64,000 nt of DNA, from NCBI RefSeq assembly GCF_026213295.1, contig NC_079419.1, positions 12,098,001 to 12,162,000 of the forward strand, in the 5' to 3' direction. Positions 12,201 through 26,230 of this stretch are shown piece after piece (the first letter of the stretch is position 1; every line of letters begins with the position of its first letter). A program made the position numbers and the translations under genes. Under the pieces are notes generated by a model. It did no database searches, had not been told where the DNA came from, and saw nothing but the letters and a program-made list of their open reading frames with translations. Source of the DNA: Gadus chalcogrammus (taxonomy: Eukaryota > Chordata > Actinopteri > Gadiformes > Gadidae).

Positions 12201-15200
12201 AAGGCACAGTAAACACTGTCCAAAGAGAAGACAAGGGGAAAGGAGATGTGAAACGTAGCACATTTCTCTTTGAATCACAGCCCCTGGACAAGATCAAGGA
12301 GGCTAACGATACCTTAGTGCCCAGCATTGAGCAAGACAGACCAAAGGCCGATGTGAAGAGCACCACTTGGCTTTTTGAAACCACCCCGCTAGACAAAATC
12401 ACAACCAACAGTGTTGCTGAAACCCTCACCCGTCTACATGAGCTGACCTACCTTCACTCTAGTGGTATTATAATAGAAGCAAGTGAGGTCAAAAATGTTA
12501 CAATGGCAAAGTATCAGCTTGAAGAGGGCGTACAAATACAGAACGAGGAGGTTATTGAGGGAAACATCAGGAACATCATGCTGCAGTTATTATGCAAACC
12601 AACACTTAAGCCTCAGATCACGATCATCAGAGAGATGGAGAAAGGGGATTTGAACACCACAGTGGTAGAACTTCCTGTCAACCAGACGACAGCCGCAGCC
12701 ACCAATCCAGAGGAAGATCAAAGAGTAGTTATTGCCCAGATGATTGAAAGCTTACTTATTCACACCAAATCTTTAAAAAAGGGGATCATAATGCAAGAGT
12801 GCGCCGGGGGCCATGCAGAGATGACTGTTTACTCGTTAGTTCACCACTGTCAAACCAAAACCGAAAGTGAAGATATAGAATGGAGAGGCATCAAGTCCAC
12901 CATCGGAGATCTGATGGCAACTTCCAGTAGTCAAAGGACTGCAACGTCCTGTAGAATAGATGAGAATGAAAAGGGGAATGTGAACTTATACAAAAGTTGC
13001 ATTGAGAGAGGTGACCTGCAGTACCTTAAGAGTCTTCAAACTGAGCTTCTGGAAGAAGACCAGTGTCAAAGCCCTTCATCCAGAGAACGCATTGAAATAC
13101 TGAGGGGAGATATCAAGGAAGCTCAGAGAAGTCTCTATCAGCAGAAAGACCTGGTGGAGCGCACCATCTGTGATGTGCTGCCAGGGGACGTGAAGAATGT
13201 CAAAAAGGTGTTCACATCAGATTGTGCCTACGATGTTGACATTCCGAAAGAGGAGATTATCCCTGGCGATATAGCGACAGCTAAGCAACAACTTTCAGCG
13301 AAGCAAAGCATGATGATGGAAAAAGAGGAGGTTGTGGCTGGGGATATCAAGGCAACAATGCAGTCTTTGGAACGTGCAAAGCAACAGAGCATGCACGTGG
13401 AGCGTGAGGCGATCAAACCAGGAACCATCTATGACATGGACCTGTCCACACAAGGGCCTGACATGGAAGAAGGCCAAACTCAGAAAGAAGAAATTGTTTC
13501 TGGGGATGTGAGAGCAGCCAAAAGATCCCTTGAAATGGCCAAGAGCCAAAGTATGCACATGGAGCGTGAAACGGTCGTCCCTGGAAAGATATACAACGTC
13601 AAAGTCTCGGCACAAGAGCAGAGCTCCTCAACAGTAACAGAGACGCATTCTTCCTCCAGTGGCCAACAGATCAGAACAACTTTCCAAAAGGTCAGTGAAG
13701 CCATGAAAAGCCAGAAAAGCCATGATGCATTTCCATCTAGTGAAAAAGATGAAGTGTCAAAAAGTGCTGTTAGGGCGAATTGTTGTGCCAAAGATTCCCT
13801 GTCACTTCCTGTAGAACAGTGTGAGGTTCAGACTTCAGAAGAAGAGGCTGAGGTTTTTAAAGGAGATGTGAAGGCAACGATTAGGTCGCTGCAGAGCGCA
13901 GCGATGGAGCATAAGCTCCCAGAGAAGGAAGATATTGTAAGAGGTAACATGCAGTTTGCCCTCCAGTCTCTTGAGAGGTCTAGGGTTAATGTATCAAAGG
14001 GAGACTATAAAACAGCAATGATATACAGGAATTCAAGCAGAGGATGTTCAGGAAATGGCCCGATTGTTAAGAAGCAGGGTGTTGTTGTGTCCATGCCTCC
14101 CTCTGACACTGAACTCCTGTCTCCTTCGATTTCAGTAACTTTCGAGGAGCAGCCATCTGTTTCAAGACAGAATACAACAATCCCAAAACCTGTAACAATT
14201 CAAAATGGAAACCCCTCATCTTATCACTGCGAAGACAAAACGACACCCCAACTCCCTCAAAAGGCACATGAGAAACCCCATGGCCAGAAGCCAACTCTCG
14301 CACCAAAGCCAGAATGGACAAAATCAGCACAGAGTAAGCAGCCACAACCTCGGCTTGAAGCATCCTATCCGAGTGGGGAACAAAACCCTTTTATACCACT
14401 GAATACCAAGCACAGCGTTAAGACGCCAACTGTATCGCCAAACAACCCACAAAGAACCAGAAGACATGGCATAATATTCCCTAACAGGGAGGTCACACAG
14501 GACACATTTATTCCGAAATCTTTTGATGACACAACGGAGAGCTTTGTTGAAACTCAGGCTAATGTAACAGAACCCACAAAGGGCACTCTGAGTCAAACTG
14601 ACACAGAATTATTAAGTTCTGGAATGGCGGAAACTAAAATCGACAAAAATGTTGTACGGAAAATAAATGCAGCAGAGGAGATTCAGAAAAGCATAAAGAG
14701 TTATTCAGAAGGAGATAGGGATGAAATAAGTATGGGCTTTCAAACAGCTCTCCAGAACTTTGGGAGAAGAGAGAAGCAAAATGATGTGTCTGCTTCCATT
14801 TTATCTAAGAACGTTAAAGTAGTTAACGATATAGTTGTGCAAGAAAGGCAGGCCAAGCAAAGTACCGCAGCCAAAAAGAAATCCATTGTTAACGTTTCAT
14901 CTGACCAGTGCAACAATCAATTGCAGGAGGAAGCTGTCCACTTTCCAACGGATACATATGCTGTCCAGCCTAATGCCCTGAATGGTGAAGAACAAAAACG
15001 GCCCGAGGAGAGAGTTGTTTTCAGGAAAAAGAAAGCAAAAGAGACTGAGGATCAGCGACGACAGAGACTCTCTGTCCACAAAGACGAGATAATGACAGGA
15101 AACGTGAAGGCAGCGATGGGGATATTTGAGAATTTAAGAAAACGAGAGGAACTCAAGATAATCCTTTCTCAAGTGCAAGAGATGGAGGGCGATACCAGCG

Positions 15201-16201
15201 ATGTAGACGTTGGATCTATGAAGATGTTGTTTGAGGATGTCCCTGCTTGGATCGCCACACCAAGCAGAACCGCCAGGAAAAAGAATAGGAAGGAGGAAAA
15301 GAAGGTGGAAATGGATGTGTTTGATGATGACCTGGAGAGCACCTCCTCAGTGGAAACCGCATTCGAAGATCTGGAAAAAGCCAGCAAGGACATAATGGAC
15401 CTGAAAGAACAAACATTGGCAAAGCTCCTTGACATCGAAGAAGCCATTAAAAAGGCCTTGTACTCCGTCTCCAGTTTAAAATCTGAAGCTGACATCGCAG
15501 GGCTATCAGGTCTGTTTGATGAATCTTTGAAGTCTGAACAAAGTTTCCAGCCTTCCAACAACATCAGGAAAATTAGCATTGTGTCCAGCAAGGCTAAACC
15601 CCAGCTCAATAAAGAGACGGGTGAAGTGTCTGAGAAAAATAAAGATGCAAGCCCTTCAAAACAAACCGATGGCACCTCTAACCAAGCACGCCGTAAACCC
15701 CTTATAAGACAGAGCAGTGCGCCATCCTGCCCTTCCTTCATCTCCATTCATTCTGCTGCCAGAAAGAACGCAGAGCAACCAAAGTCACCAATGTCAACAT
15801 TCAAGCCTAAAACGGAGGGAAACTCAAACGGCGATCTCAGCCAGACGTCAATCCACTTCCAAAGCCCCGCTACACCAAGACGCAAGGTCAGTGTCCTGGA
15901 AGTGAAGACTGTTCCAGAACCTGCTGTTGGAATAATCGGCACCAAAACTGTCAGCGAAACGTATGAAGAAACTGATGGCTTTGGCAATTCATTTGTTTCC
16001 TCAAAAACCTCCACAGTTGTCACCAAACAGTCGAACAGCAAGGCGTCTGCGCTGTTCGATGTTGTGGGCAGCCCTTCAAGATATGAAGTCATGACCCCCC
16101 CGATGATGCAAAGAAGGACATTTTCGGAAAGTGGGCTTAACAATACAAAAGAGGAAGGCACGGTCTTTGTAACATTCAGCCAACCAACTGCAAAGCACTA
16201 A
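9278..16201 (+). CDS. xirp1: xirp1 giant Xin-repeat exon
   Basis: Single 6924-nt exon, 2307 aa from ATG 9278 to TAA 16201. The 55 open codons before ATG (from 9113) are unlike Xin proteins and sit behind a plausible acceptor, CTTCAAG|ATG. Residues about 17-32 are polyproline (DDLPPPPPPPVPPRP), as in the Mena/VASP-binding site of Xin. KHIHPELR follows. From about residue 110 to 1050 I count about 26 Xin repeats of the form GDV-x-W-(L/M)FE-T-x-P-L/M-D-x-(I/L). Human XIRP1 has about 16 and XIRP2 about 28. Later, residues about 1270-1590 hold a second, degenerate repeat series (GDIKATMQSLERAKQQ, GDVRAAKRSLEMAKSQ). The C-terminal part is hydrophilic with a short coiled-coil-like stretch near EDLEKASKDIMDLKEQ. 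AATAAA at 16405 would end this transcript. Confidence 0.9.
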   Translation: MADATKKVIVSETSHSDDDLPPPPPPPVPPRPLDYEGSPPLASLPVPPPKETFSTFYQQQQKNEIKRLFKHIHPELRDNLNDMVDDELVEALHSDAAEAADAGYQAEVQSMRWIFENWTLDNIGDPHTTRKLLDEEDLRGGDVRGTSSVFQQVDGTQRGAFARRQTSVRGDVRTSTWLFETQPMDALNKLKTEEGELVETVLKEPVERGDVRGARLLFESQTLTDLGRCSSIEDYSFLKLKSELQEQKGGIQKTVKLFEADPCCAIKDNSGNMHEVRSICREEIKTGSTSTARWLFETQPLGTINKGTDGVKMIRGISLEEGQRGGVDSKRWMFETQPLGMIQEGKEKMGAFEGTVENRGEAMLKGDSAEGNLAKEQVLGGDVKTSLWLFETQPMDSLSESLEVGRLQKITLSADEQGAVKGTKQMFENYSTATSTLVKEQKIEKGDVKSFKNLFETIPISNITRSDEKSDSREINITAGNVKGNKALFETTPLYTIKDSSGNLHEVTTVSREELIKGNVQNYKWLFNTKPLDQFTEGKENVEVIKGITREVDSADVNMAKWLFETQTIDGIHSKFNQTEAKSSTKEEQLQKGDVKTCRWLFETQPMDILYDKSETVKDKDALENTNVKSFTWLFESQPLASVKDSEEQRLKCVMAQDSVKAEVGVETVKRLFETETLDRIRKDTNVEGDARYVSQVDVQSGDVSRVKELFESRSLDEIGSEMVTTSDTQDLAEHIPEGSVHKFTWMFENRPINMINEKDKALADTPKISEVEGGDVTNKKFVFETFSLDKIHDQPFEEKSACFEKPESNVDVKSSTMIFESQPLYAIRDKEGQFHEVTTVKKEEIVSSDVRGARWMFETKPLDAIKADNEIYVIRAVTQEDVKKGDVKSARWKFETQPLDSFTSPDTPAVLDVEDIVGKNVQLNKQIFESDQAAHKNFVRMVSVTDVQQGDVRTSTWLFENHKIDRLKGDSEEQGTVNTVQREDKGKGDVKRSTFLFESQPLDKIKEANDTLVPSIEQDRPKADVKSTTWLFETTPLDKITTNSVAETLTRLHELTYLHSSGIIIEASEVKNVTMAKYQLEEGVQIQNEEVIEGNIRNIMLQLLCKPTLKPQITIIREMEKGDLNTTVVELPVNQTTAAATNPEEDQRVVIAQMIESLLIHTKSLKKGIIMQECAGGHAEMTVYSLVHHCQTKTESEDIEWRGIKSTIGDLMATSSSQRTATSCRIDENEKGNVNLYKSCIERGDLQYLKSLQTELLEEDQCQSPSSRERIEILRGDIKEAQRSLYQQKDLVERTICDVLPGDVKNVKKVFTSDCAYDVDIPKEEIIPGDIATAKQQLSAKQSMMMEKEEVVAGDIKATMQSLERAKQQSMHVEREAIKPGTIYDMDLSTQGPDMEEGQTQKEEIVSGDVRAAKRSLEMAKSQSMHMERETVVPGKIYNVKVSAQEQSSSTVTETHSSSSGQQIRTTFQKVSEAMKSQKSHDAFPSSEKDEVSKSAVRANCCAKDSLSLPVEQCEVQTSEEEAEVFKGDVKATIRSLQSAAMEHKLPEKEDIVRGNMQFALQSLERSRVNVSKGDYKTAMIYRNSSRGCSGNGPIVKKQGVVVSMPPSDTELLSPSISVTFEEQPSVSRQNTTIPKPVTIQNGNPSSYHCEDKTTPQLPQKAHEKPHGQKPTLAPKPEWTKSAQSKQPQPRLEASYPSGEQNPFIPLNTKHSVKTPTVSPNNPQRTRRHGIIFPNREVTQDTFIPKSFDDTTESFVETQANVTEPTKGTLSQTDTELLSSGMAETKIDKNVVRKINAAEEIQKSIKSYSEGDRDEISMGFQTALQNFGRREKQNDVSASILSKNVKVVNDIVVQERQAKQSTAAKKKSIVNVSSDQCNNQLQEEAVHFPTDTYAVQPNALNGEEQKRPEERVVFRKKKAKETEDQRRQRLSVHKDEIMTGNVKAAMGIFENLRKREELKIILSQVQEMEGDTSDVDVGSMKMLFEDVPAWIATPSRTARKKNRKEEKKVEMDVFDDDLESTSSVETAFEDLEKASKDIMDLKEQTLAKLLDIEEAIKKALYSVSSLKSEADIAGLSGLFDESLKSEQSFQPSNNIRKISIVSSKAKPQLNKETGEVSEKNKDASPSKQTDGTSNQARRKPLIRQSSAPSCPSFISIHSAARKNAEQPKSPMSTFKPKTEGNSNGDLSQTSIHFQSPATPRRKVSVLEVKTVPEPAVGIIGTKTVSETYEETDGFGNSFVSSKTSTVVTKQSNSKASALFDVVGSPSRYEVMTPPMMQRRTFSESGLNNTKEEGTVFVTFSQPTAKH
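15881..15892 (+). other. xirp1: Putative in-exon splice donor linking Xin exon to LIM exons
   Basis: CGCAAG|GTCAGT lies inside the giant exon at 15886/15887 after a complete codon, so the cut is phase 0. Joining it to 16928 gives [14 protein letters not shown], closely parallel to the PRRKASK-FQLPAK junction made by exon 8517-8558. Intraexonic splicing of the large exon is known for mammalian XIRP1. Use of this exact site is inferred. Confidence 0.5.
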
Positions 16202-16404
16202 AAAGCACAGCTTTCCCTTTTAATAATATATGTTATGCAATCTTTAACATAAATGTCATATGATTTATTCCTTTTCGAATGAAAGCATTAAAATGTTAAC
16301 TTATGTCCATGAATTATTTTATACCATGATTATATAGTAAATGTTACGTTTTTTTTTTATAAATCATTTTAAAACAGCGGATATGTCCTATTGTTTATAA
16401 GTCA

Positions 16405-16410
16405 AATAAA
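16405..16410 (+). terminator. Polyadenylation signal for the Xin-terminated transcript
   Basis: AATAAA about 200 bp after the Xin-exon stop codon, in AT-rich sequence and followed by a TGTGTC/TTGTTTTTG-rich stretch. It would allow a transcript ending before the LIM exons. Confidence 0.6.
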
Positions 16411-16927
16411 TGTGTCAAGTGACTAAGAGGAATCTGCTTGTTTTTGTTTATTGTTTTAGATCATTTTAAGAACACTAGTATATCATTGTATTGGATAACT
16501 ACAAAAGTACTGGAAGACAATATACAATTCTATAGTTATCAAGAAATATTATTAATCATATTATAGAACACAGACAACCTTTACTGTCAGTAAAAATAGG
16601 AAATAAAAGGATGTTTACAATTTGTCAGAGGATTAGCACTAATTACCTCTAACCATTAATGAAAGTGTGTGGAAACCGTGTCACTTGGAACAAATACCAA
16701 ACACACCCATATAATAGGTAGCTAGTAAATATTTGGAGAACGAACTCAAGCCAACACTCATCATAGTAAGAACGTTTAGAATGCAGACAATTCAATAAAA
16801 CAAAGGGCCTCACCAATAGTATCAGATGAACTATATGTGTAAATTAAAGTTATCTTCATATGAAAGGACATTCTGAATGACTTAAACTTTTTCGAGAAGT
16901 AGCTAAACAGTGGTTGTCATCCTATAG

Positions 16928-17059
<132 letters not shown>

Positions 17060-17341
17060 TGAGACTTCTAGAGATATTATTCACTTCAAGTCTTAATCTA
17101 CTGTAAATCAACTGCAAATAATTATACTATAAATCAATTGGAAAGATAATATTTTCTCTGGACTACTGTTTACGATTGTTCTACACATCGATATTAAATC
17201 AAATTCTTTAGTTTGTGTAAATGTTATGGTTTGATTACCATGTGAACACATTCAAGTAAAGTGTCTTTTGTGAATCGGTAAATCAAATCATTCATTCAAA
17301 TCCTACCCTATCCCTTAGGTTTTAAATTCATACATTCTTAA

Positions 17342-20824
<3,483 letters not shown>

Positions 20825-22038
20825 AATTGGTTAAGCATTGCTATTTGGTAGATAAACCATCTAATCGGTAATGTGTCAGGCAATTGAATGTTGTCTTTTA
20901 ACCTTTTAACCATGTGTCCACTGCTTTTAACCATAATGTAAATTTACTGTAAACTTTAAATTATTAATTTTACCATTTTGCTAAGATTTATAGTGCCAAA
21001 TGAGAACAGCATTTCATAACAAAATGTATTATTTGAATATACAATGAAATCTAAATTTTATATTCTACATTTATGATTTATTAATAAATATGACAATAAT
21101 AAATAGCAAGCTTAAGAAAACAATGATCCAACATACAAATGTAATGTTTAGATTGTTGTAAAACATTAAAATAATAATATATATACACTGCTATAAAATA
21201 AAATAAATACAATCGCATTGTCCTTCAATGGTTTGATCTCTTTGTTCCTCTAAAATACTGAATATCAGCACGGCTGTGATTCGGTCGTAGGGGCGATGCC
21301 CAGGCCGAGTAATAAGCGTCAACAGTCAATGATTTGTTTGTTTATTTACTCATTTATTTGGTTCCGTCAACAGAAAAGGATCTGCAACTGGATTGTTACC
21401 AAGCAACACATAAACATTTTACTGCACAATAGCTTTCTACTTTGTGTAGATCTTCACATTACCGCAGGCCAGCTGCTTTGTATTATGTACATGTATCTGT
21501 ATGTTTCCATTTATTGTGCAACAGTGAAATAAGGTTATGGTGGCAAGGGAGATTCCAACGAGAAAACCGCTTGATCAGACTGTAATTAATGGTTATTAGA
21601 ATTACCTGTAAAGAGGAGTGATACATGATTAGTTAACCCTAATCCGAACACTAACCGTAGCTTTAACCCTAACCCTGATGCTACTTCTATATAATAATGC
21701 TTTATACTGCAATAAATACTGTTAAATATGGTTAAATAATGTGGCCTTATTCTGAAGGGATACCCTTACTGTTGTAGGTTTGGAAACTGTGTCTCCAAAA
21801 GGTCTCATAATCTCTACTTCAAGTTACGGTTATTGCACACAATAAGTGTCCGCTTTTCAATTAATAATCTCAAAACAGGACAATCTGTACACATTTATCA
21901 GTTCAACGTTCATGACACAACAAAGTTAAAGGTTCCCTTTTTCCAACCTCGTCATTACGAGGCATTTCGTAATTATCGGCCTCAAATAGGGGCCCTTTAA
22001 CAATGTAAAACATTCAAACGTTGACACACACATTTCTA
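20825..22038. other. xirp1 3' UTR and convergent intergenic region
   Basis: AT-rich. AATAAA copies at about 21083, 21099 and 21205 could end the LIM transcript. An interstitial TTAACCCTAACCC occurs at about 21664-21676. No further gene is visible. The next gene is on the opposite strand and ends at 22039, so the two genes converge. Confidence 0.6.
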
Positions 22039-25000
22039 CTACGTCTTGGTCTTTTCACCCGAGCCGTTGTCCGACTTCTGCTTGCCCTCTTGGTCCATGG
22101 CCTCCATCTGGTCCAGGGGGTCCGGAGGGTCCACGACCCGGGTCTCTGGGAGCATGAAGGTGAGGGCCCCCCCCCCCAGGGCCAGGGTGCTGAACACTAT
22201 GATGGGTATGGTCCAGTGGTACACCGCAAGCAGGTTGAGCAGCGGGGACAGCAGCCCCGCCAGCCTCACCACCAAGGTGGAGAGTCCCGTGGCCGTGTGT
22301 CTGAAACCGTCGAACAACACCATAAATCACATGCTCGAAAAGTTCTATTGTGGATGGGTTTATTGACATTATTTTTACTCCAAAATAACGCAACGTATGT
22401 ACATGTGCACACAATGTTTTTGATGTTTCAATGTTCAATGTTCGACTAGACATCGAAAAATCGACTAGAATAATTATGATTAATTTTACATATTTGTCAA
22501 AAATATTTTACAATTTGAAAAAAAAAATATATATATATCTATCAAGGCCTACCTTATGGATGTGGGAAACAGCTCCTGGATGTAAATATGACATATGGAC
22601 ATCCCCCAGATCAAGAAAAACTGCCCTGTGATGACCAAGACGCCAACAAGGAGGGCTTGGTCTATAATGACATAACATAATAATCCATAACCAATCCAAA
22701 ACATCATAAGGCCTGTTTATCTTTGATTGAACTGCACCGTCCCCGGCTCCAAACTGCACCTCTGGGAACCATGACGACTAAGAAGCTGAAGAATCCCCCG
22801 AGGAGAGCCGTGGCCATGAGGGAGACCTTCCTGCCCCGTATCTCCAGCAGCCAGATACAAAGGATGTGGGCCGGCATCTCGCTGAGGCCGAACATGAACT
22901 GGGTGAGGAAGATGTTCAGTCCCAGGTTGGAGATGTTGAAGACAACACACAGGTAGGCGAGGTTAATGGAGAACCTTGAAGAAGAACCATGAGCAAGAGG
23001 AGAGAAGGGGATCAATGATCAACACAAGAACAGTGAGCATTTCTCAGATTAAATTGTAATTTCCATTTTACATGGATTTCCTGAAATATATATATTTTCA
23101 TTAATATTACTGATAAATTAATATTACTTATACACGTTATATACTTGATTATACCTTGATATATGAATGCATAAAAAACTAAAACATATATGTATATATA
23201 TATAATATGTACGATATATATCATATACATGTATGTTTTTACTTTGCAGGTATTTACAATATATAAACAAAGAAAATTATTTATATATTATATTATTAAT
23301 GGAATATTGCATAGTATAATATGAATGAACGAGTGTCACATACCATATAAAGGTTATGATAACGAAATACTTTAGTATACAGGATTGGATTAAAAGGTCC
23401 ATTACGCCTTTCTCCTCAATCGTTTTCTCAGAAATCTGGGAAACAAGATAGAAATGTGTATCAGCATCCGCAACCATGAAGTGATGAAGGTATCAGGGAA
23501 GTTATTTTGAAAGGAAAACAATCCAAATTGTAGCTGCAGTTATTTTACCTTATCCAGGAGAGATTCTGGAACTGTTTGTTTGTTGATGGCTGCCGCTTTA
23601 AGAATCAGCTTTTTCACTTCCTCTGTCTTCCCCTGCTTCAACAACCATTGTGCTGATTCGGGAATAAACCTGTTGGTCCACACCGATGCAAGGGTCAGGA
23701 AATGATTGTCAGTATGGGGCTACGGAACTCTGCCTGAACGCTATTGGCTGGTTTGAACTGTTAGTTAGTTAAGCCCAGCTGTAGATTTTCCTGTTCATGC
23801 TTTTCACCAACATTTTTGAAACACTTGCCGCCTACATTCAAACAATGACAAATATATGAATGATCTCATCTTGCATGGTTATATATTAGGCCAATAAAGT
23901 TCTATGTAAACTTTTTCAGAAATCTTAATTTTGCCCATCCACACAGCGGCACAAGAAAGATCAGCCTTTTCAGATTCATCCACCTTTGGTATCGCATTTC
24001 TGAGAATATCTTCAGGAAGACCCCAAAACAGTGGTAAAAAAACCCCATCTGAATTAGAGTGGTCATGGCCTAGAAAGAGTAATGCCGAATGCTCCGCAAC
24101 CAATGGTCTACGAGCAAGAGTTTCCGCCGTCCAATCACGACAATCAGAACAAAGATTGGATCTACTCACCATATGTAGATGACCGCCAGGGCCATGGGGC
24201 TGGCGATGGCCAGCTGCGCCTGCCTCCAGTCCCGGATCAGGTACATGATGCCCGCCAGGGACATGCTTCCAAGAGAATTAAATATTTGACAAACACACAA
24301 GCCAAGAGACCGCTTGGCAGTGCCCATCCATTCGGTCACTGCGGGGAGGGAAAGGAACAGGGGCGCCTACTCTCAGACAAAGGCAGTTGCTCTCGACGTG
24401 ACTTAACATCAAGCCAAACAGCATCCAAAGGTACTTATTAATGAACTATATTAAAAAAAATAAGTTTCATATATATTACCAAGCACAATGCTGTTGACTC
24501 TGTAGCCTCCCATCCCGACCCCAGACATGAACTGGGTCACAATGTAAAGGTAGTAGTTTGGACAGAATCCAGCTGCCACAATGAAGATCATCAAAAGCAC
24601 TGTTGGTATTTGTATTGCACGCTTCCGGCCAATTCTAGAAAAGAAGTGCATCACAATAAGTCATTCTCTCGTATAAAAGTTACTGCTTAATAATTCATTG
24701 AATAATACACTTACGACTCTGCAAAGTATCCAAATAAGAGGGAGCCAAGAAGATATCCAGACATTAATACTGTCTGTGCGATCTTCTCCTGGTTAGCTTG
24801 GTCACAAACAAGATCAAACTGTTAAAAGAAAGAGGAATTAGGATGTGTCACTATCTTGTGAGGGACCAGTCCCAAAGTTACAATTCCTAATCCCTTCATT
24901 GGGCTTGACAGCACAACTTACATCAGTGACTATGGTGGCCTGGTACAGGGTCTGGTCGTACACCCATCCGTCCCGGCAGGCGGTGGTGTGGTTGAGGCCG

Positions 25001-25296
25001 TATCGGCGGATGGAGTCCAGTGTCCAGTCCACCGGAGCGTACATCAGACAGCGGCTGAAGGAGCCATCCGGCTCGCGGGGAACGGTAAGGTGTAGCTGCT
25101 CCTCTTCTGTCAGGTTGGGACCGGCACCCAGGATCCAGTCTGTGTTACAGTGGCGCTCCGGGTCTGATTCCACAAAGAGCAAACTCCCGTAGTTTAAAGA
25201 CAGGATCATATTCGGGAACGAAAGGGCGAGTAGAAGCAGCTTCTGAAATAATCCCAATTCTCCGACATGTCTGAGGATCTCTCCAAAGTCAATCAT
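22039..25296 (-). CDS. SLC22 organic-ion transporter, slc22a13-like, copy A
   Basis: Nine exons (minus): 25296-24922, 24818-24715, 24634-24480, 24338-24170, 23669-23549, 23435-23344, 22974-22760, 22661-22553, 22300-22039. Lengths 375, 104, 155, 169, 121, 92, 215, 109 and 262 sum to 1602 nt, or 533 aa with no break. Exon sizes 104/155/169/215/109 are the usual SLC22 pattern. Family members are 12-helix major-facilitator carriers of organic anions, cations or zwitterions in the plasma membrane. Landmarks: start MIDFGEIL, a Cys-rich extracellular loop after helix 1 with NLT, IGRK after helix 2, PESAQWLL after helix 6, QELFPT in exon 8 and LPET near the C-terminus. Substrate cannot be told from sequence; human SLC22A13 carries urate and nicotinate. 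Start ATG 25296 aligns with that of copy B. Confidence 0.88.
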
Positions 25297-26150
25297 GATC
25301 AGGCCCTGAAACAACTGCGCCAAGAATGTGGCTCTTTTTAAAACAATGACTATCAATGCTTAGCTCCTAAACCATGTAATCCATGGTGTGCTTAACGCTG
25401 GTCATGGTATTCATTGCAAGTAGATCCTGTCCTCATCTGTAAGTTTACAATAAAGTGTGCCGGTGTGTATGACTAGGCAGGTGCCTAGCAGGTGCATTTA
25501 CATATTGACTGGAGGCATGGAGATACTTTTATTCTTGCCATTTACTTCAGAGCATCTTGGCGCTGTCTTTATTTACCCGAGACGAGGCAGGATGTTTCCT
25601 CTTACCCTACAGGTGTAGCACAAGTCAATATCAAGTTACTCATAGCATCTTGGTGGTGTGACTTCAAAGGCAGATGTTACTCATAATATGCTTAATCTTT
25701 TTATTGAAAGCTAATAGGGATACTTTTTTTTTTCTTTTCGTTTTTTTTCCCCCAAAGGTGGCAGCCTCATTGGCTAGGCCCATAGGATCACCACCCCCTC
25801 GGGTTGTCCCCCGACATGCACATGTGAGGTAGCGGGGGATTTCTGACAAAAGACCAAACAAATGTTTTCACTCAATTTCCTTTTTTTATTTATGTTAAAA
25901 TATGTAGACACTTTACAAAATACATATCAACATACAGATTGCGATTAACCACATTTATGAAGTACAATAGTTCATGTACAGTTCACCTATTTATCATTGG
26001 GGGGTAGGGGGGGGGGTCTTAACCACCATCAACTTGCATTCCCTAAAGGGACCCCTGTTCAAAACTGTGATCTATTACCGCACGCATATATCTTTTGAGA
26101 AATTGATACAGATTATTGTCTTAATAATGTCTAAAATGGTCTGACTAGTG
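25297..26150. other. 5' flank of slc22 copy A, no gene seen
   Basis: No supported coding sequence. A roughly 40-bp string near 25778-25812 (CTAGGCCCATAGGATCACC and following) recurs at about 38127-38160, so it is a dispersed repeat fragment. Poly-G and poly-T runs are present. Confidence 0.5.
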
Positions 26151-26230
26151 TTTTTGGTTTTAGGGTTAGGGTTTGGTTTTAGGGTTTGTGTGGTCTGGGG
26201 GGGGTCTTGATCTCCAGAGATGCATATTCA

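Noticed and set aside
10564..12429. Long minus-strand open frames inside the Xin exon
   Set aside because: Shadow frames caused by the repeated codon pattern of the Xin repeats.
9278..16201. Assignment to xirp2 rather than xirp1
   Set aside because: The LIM exons and size suggest XIRP2, but the order and wording of the first Xin units and the SLC22A13-like neighbours fit XIRP1 better. A phylogeny would settle it.
21660..21680. Telomere-like TTAACCCTAACCC
   Set aside because: Only about two units; no telomeric significance. Same for the TTAGGG-like strings near 26160.
23012..23230. Ile/Tyr-rich frame in slc22 copy A intron 6
   Set aside because: AT-rich intron sequence; exon structure of the gene is complete without it.
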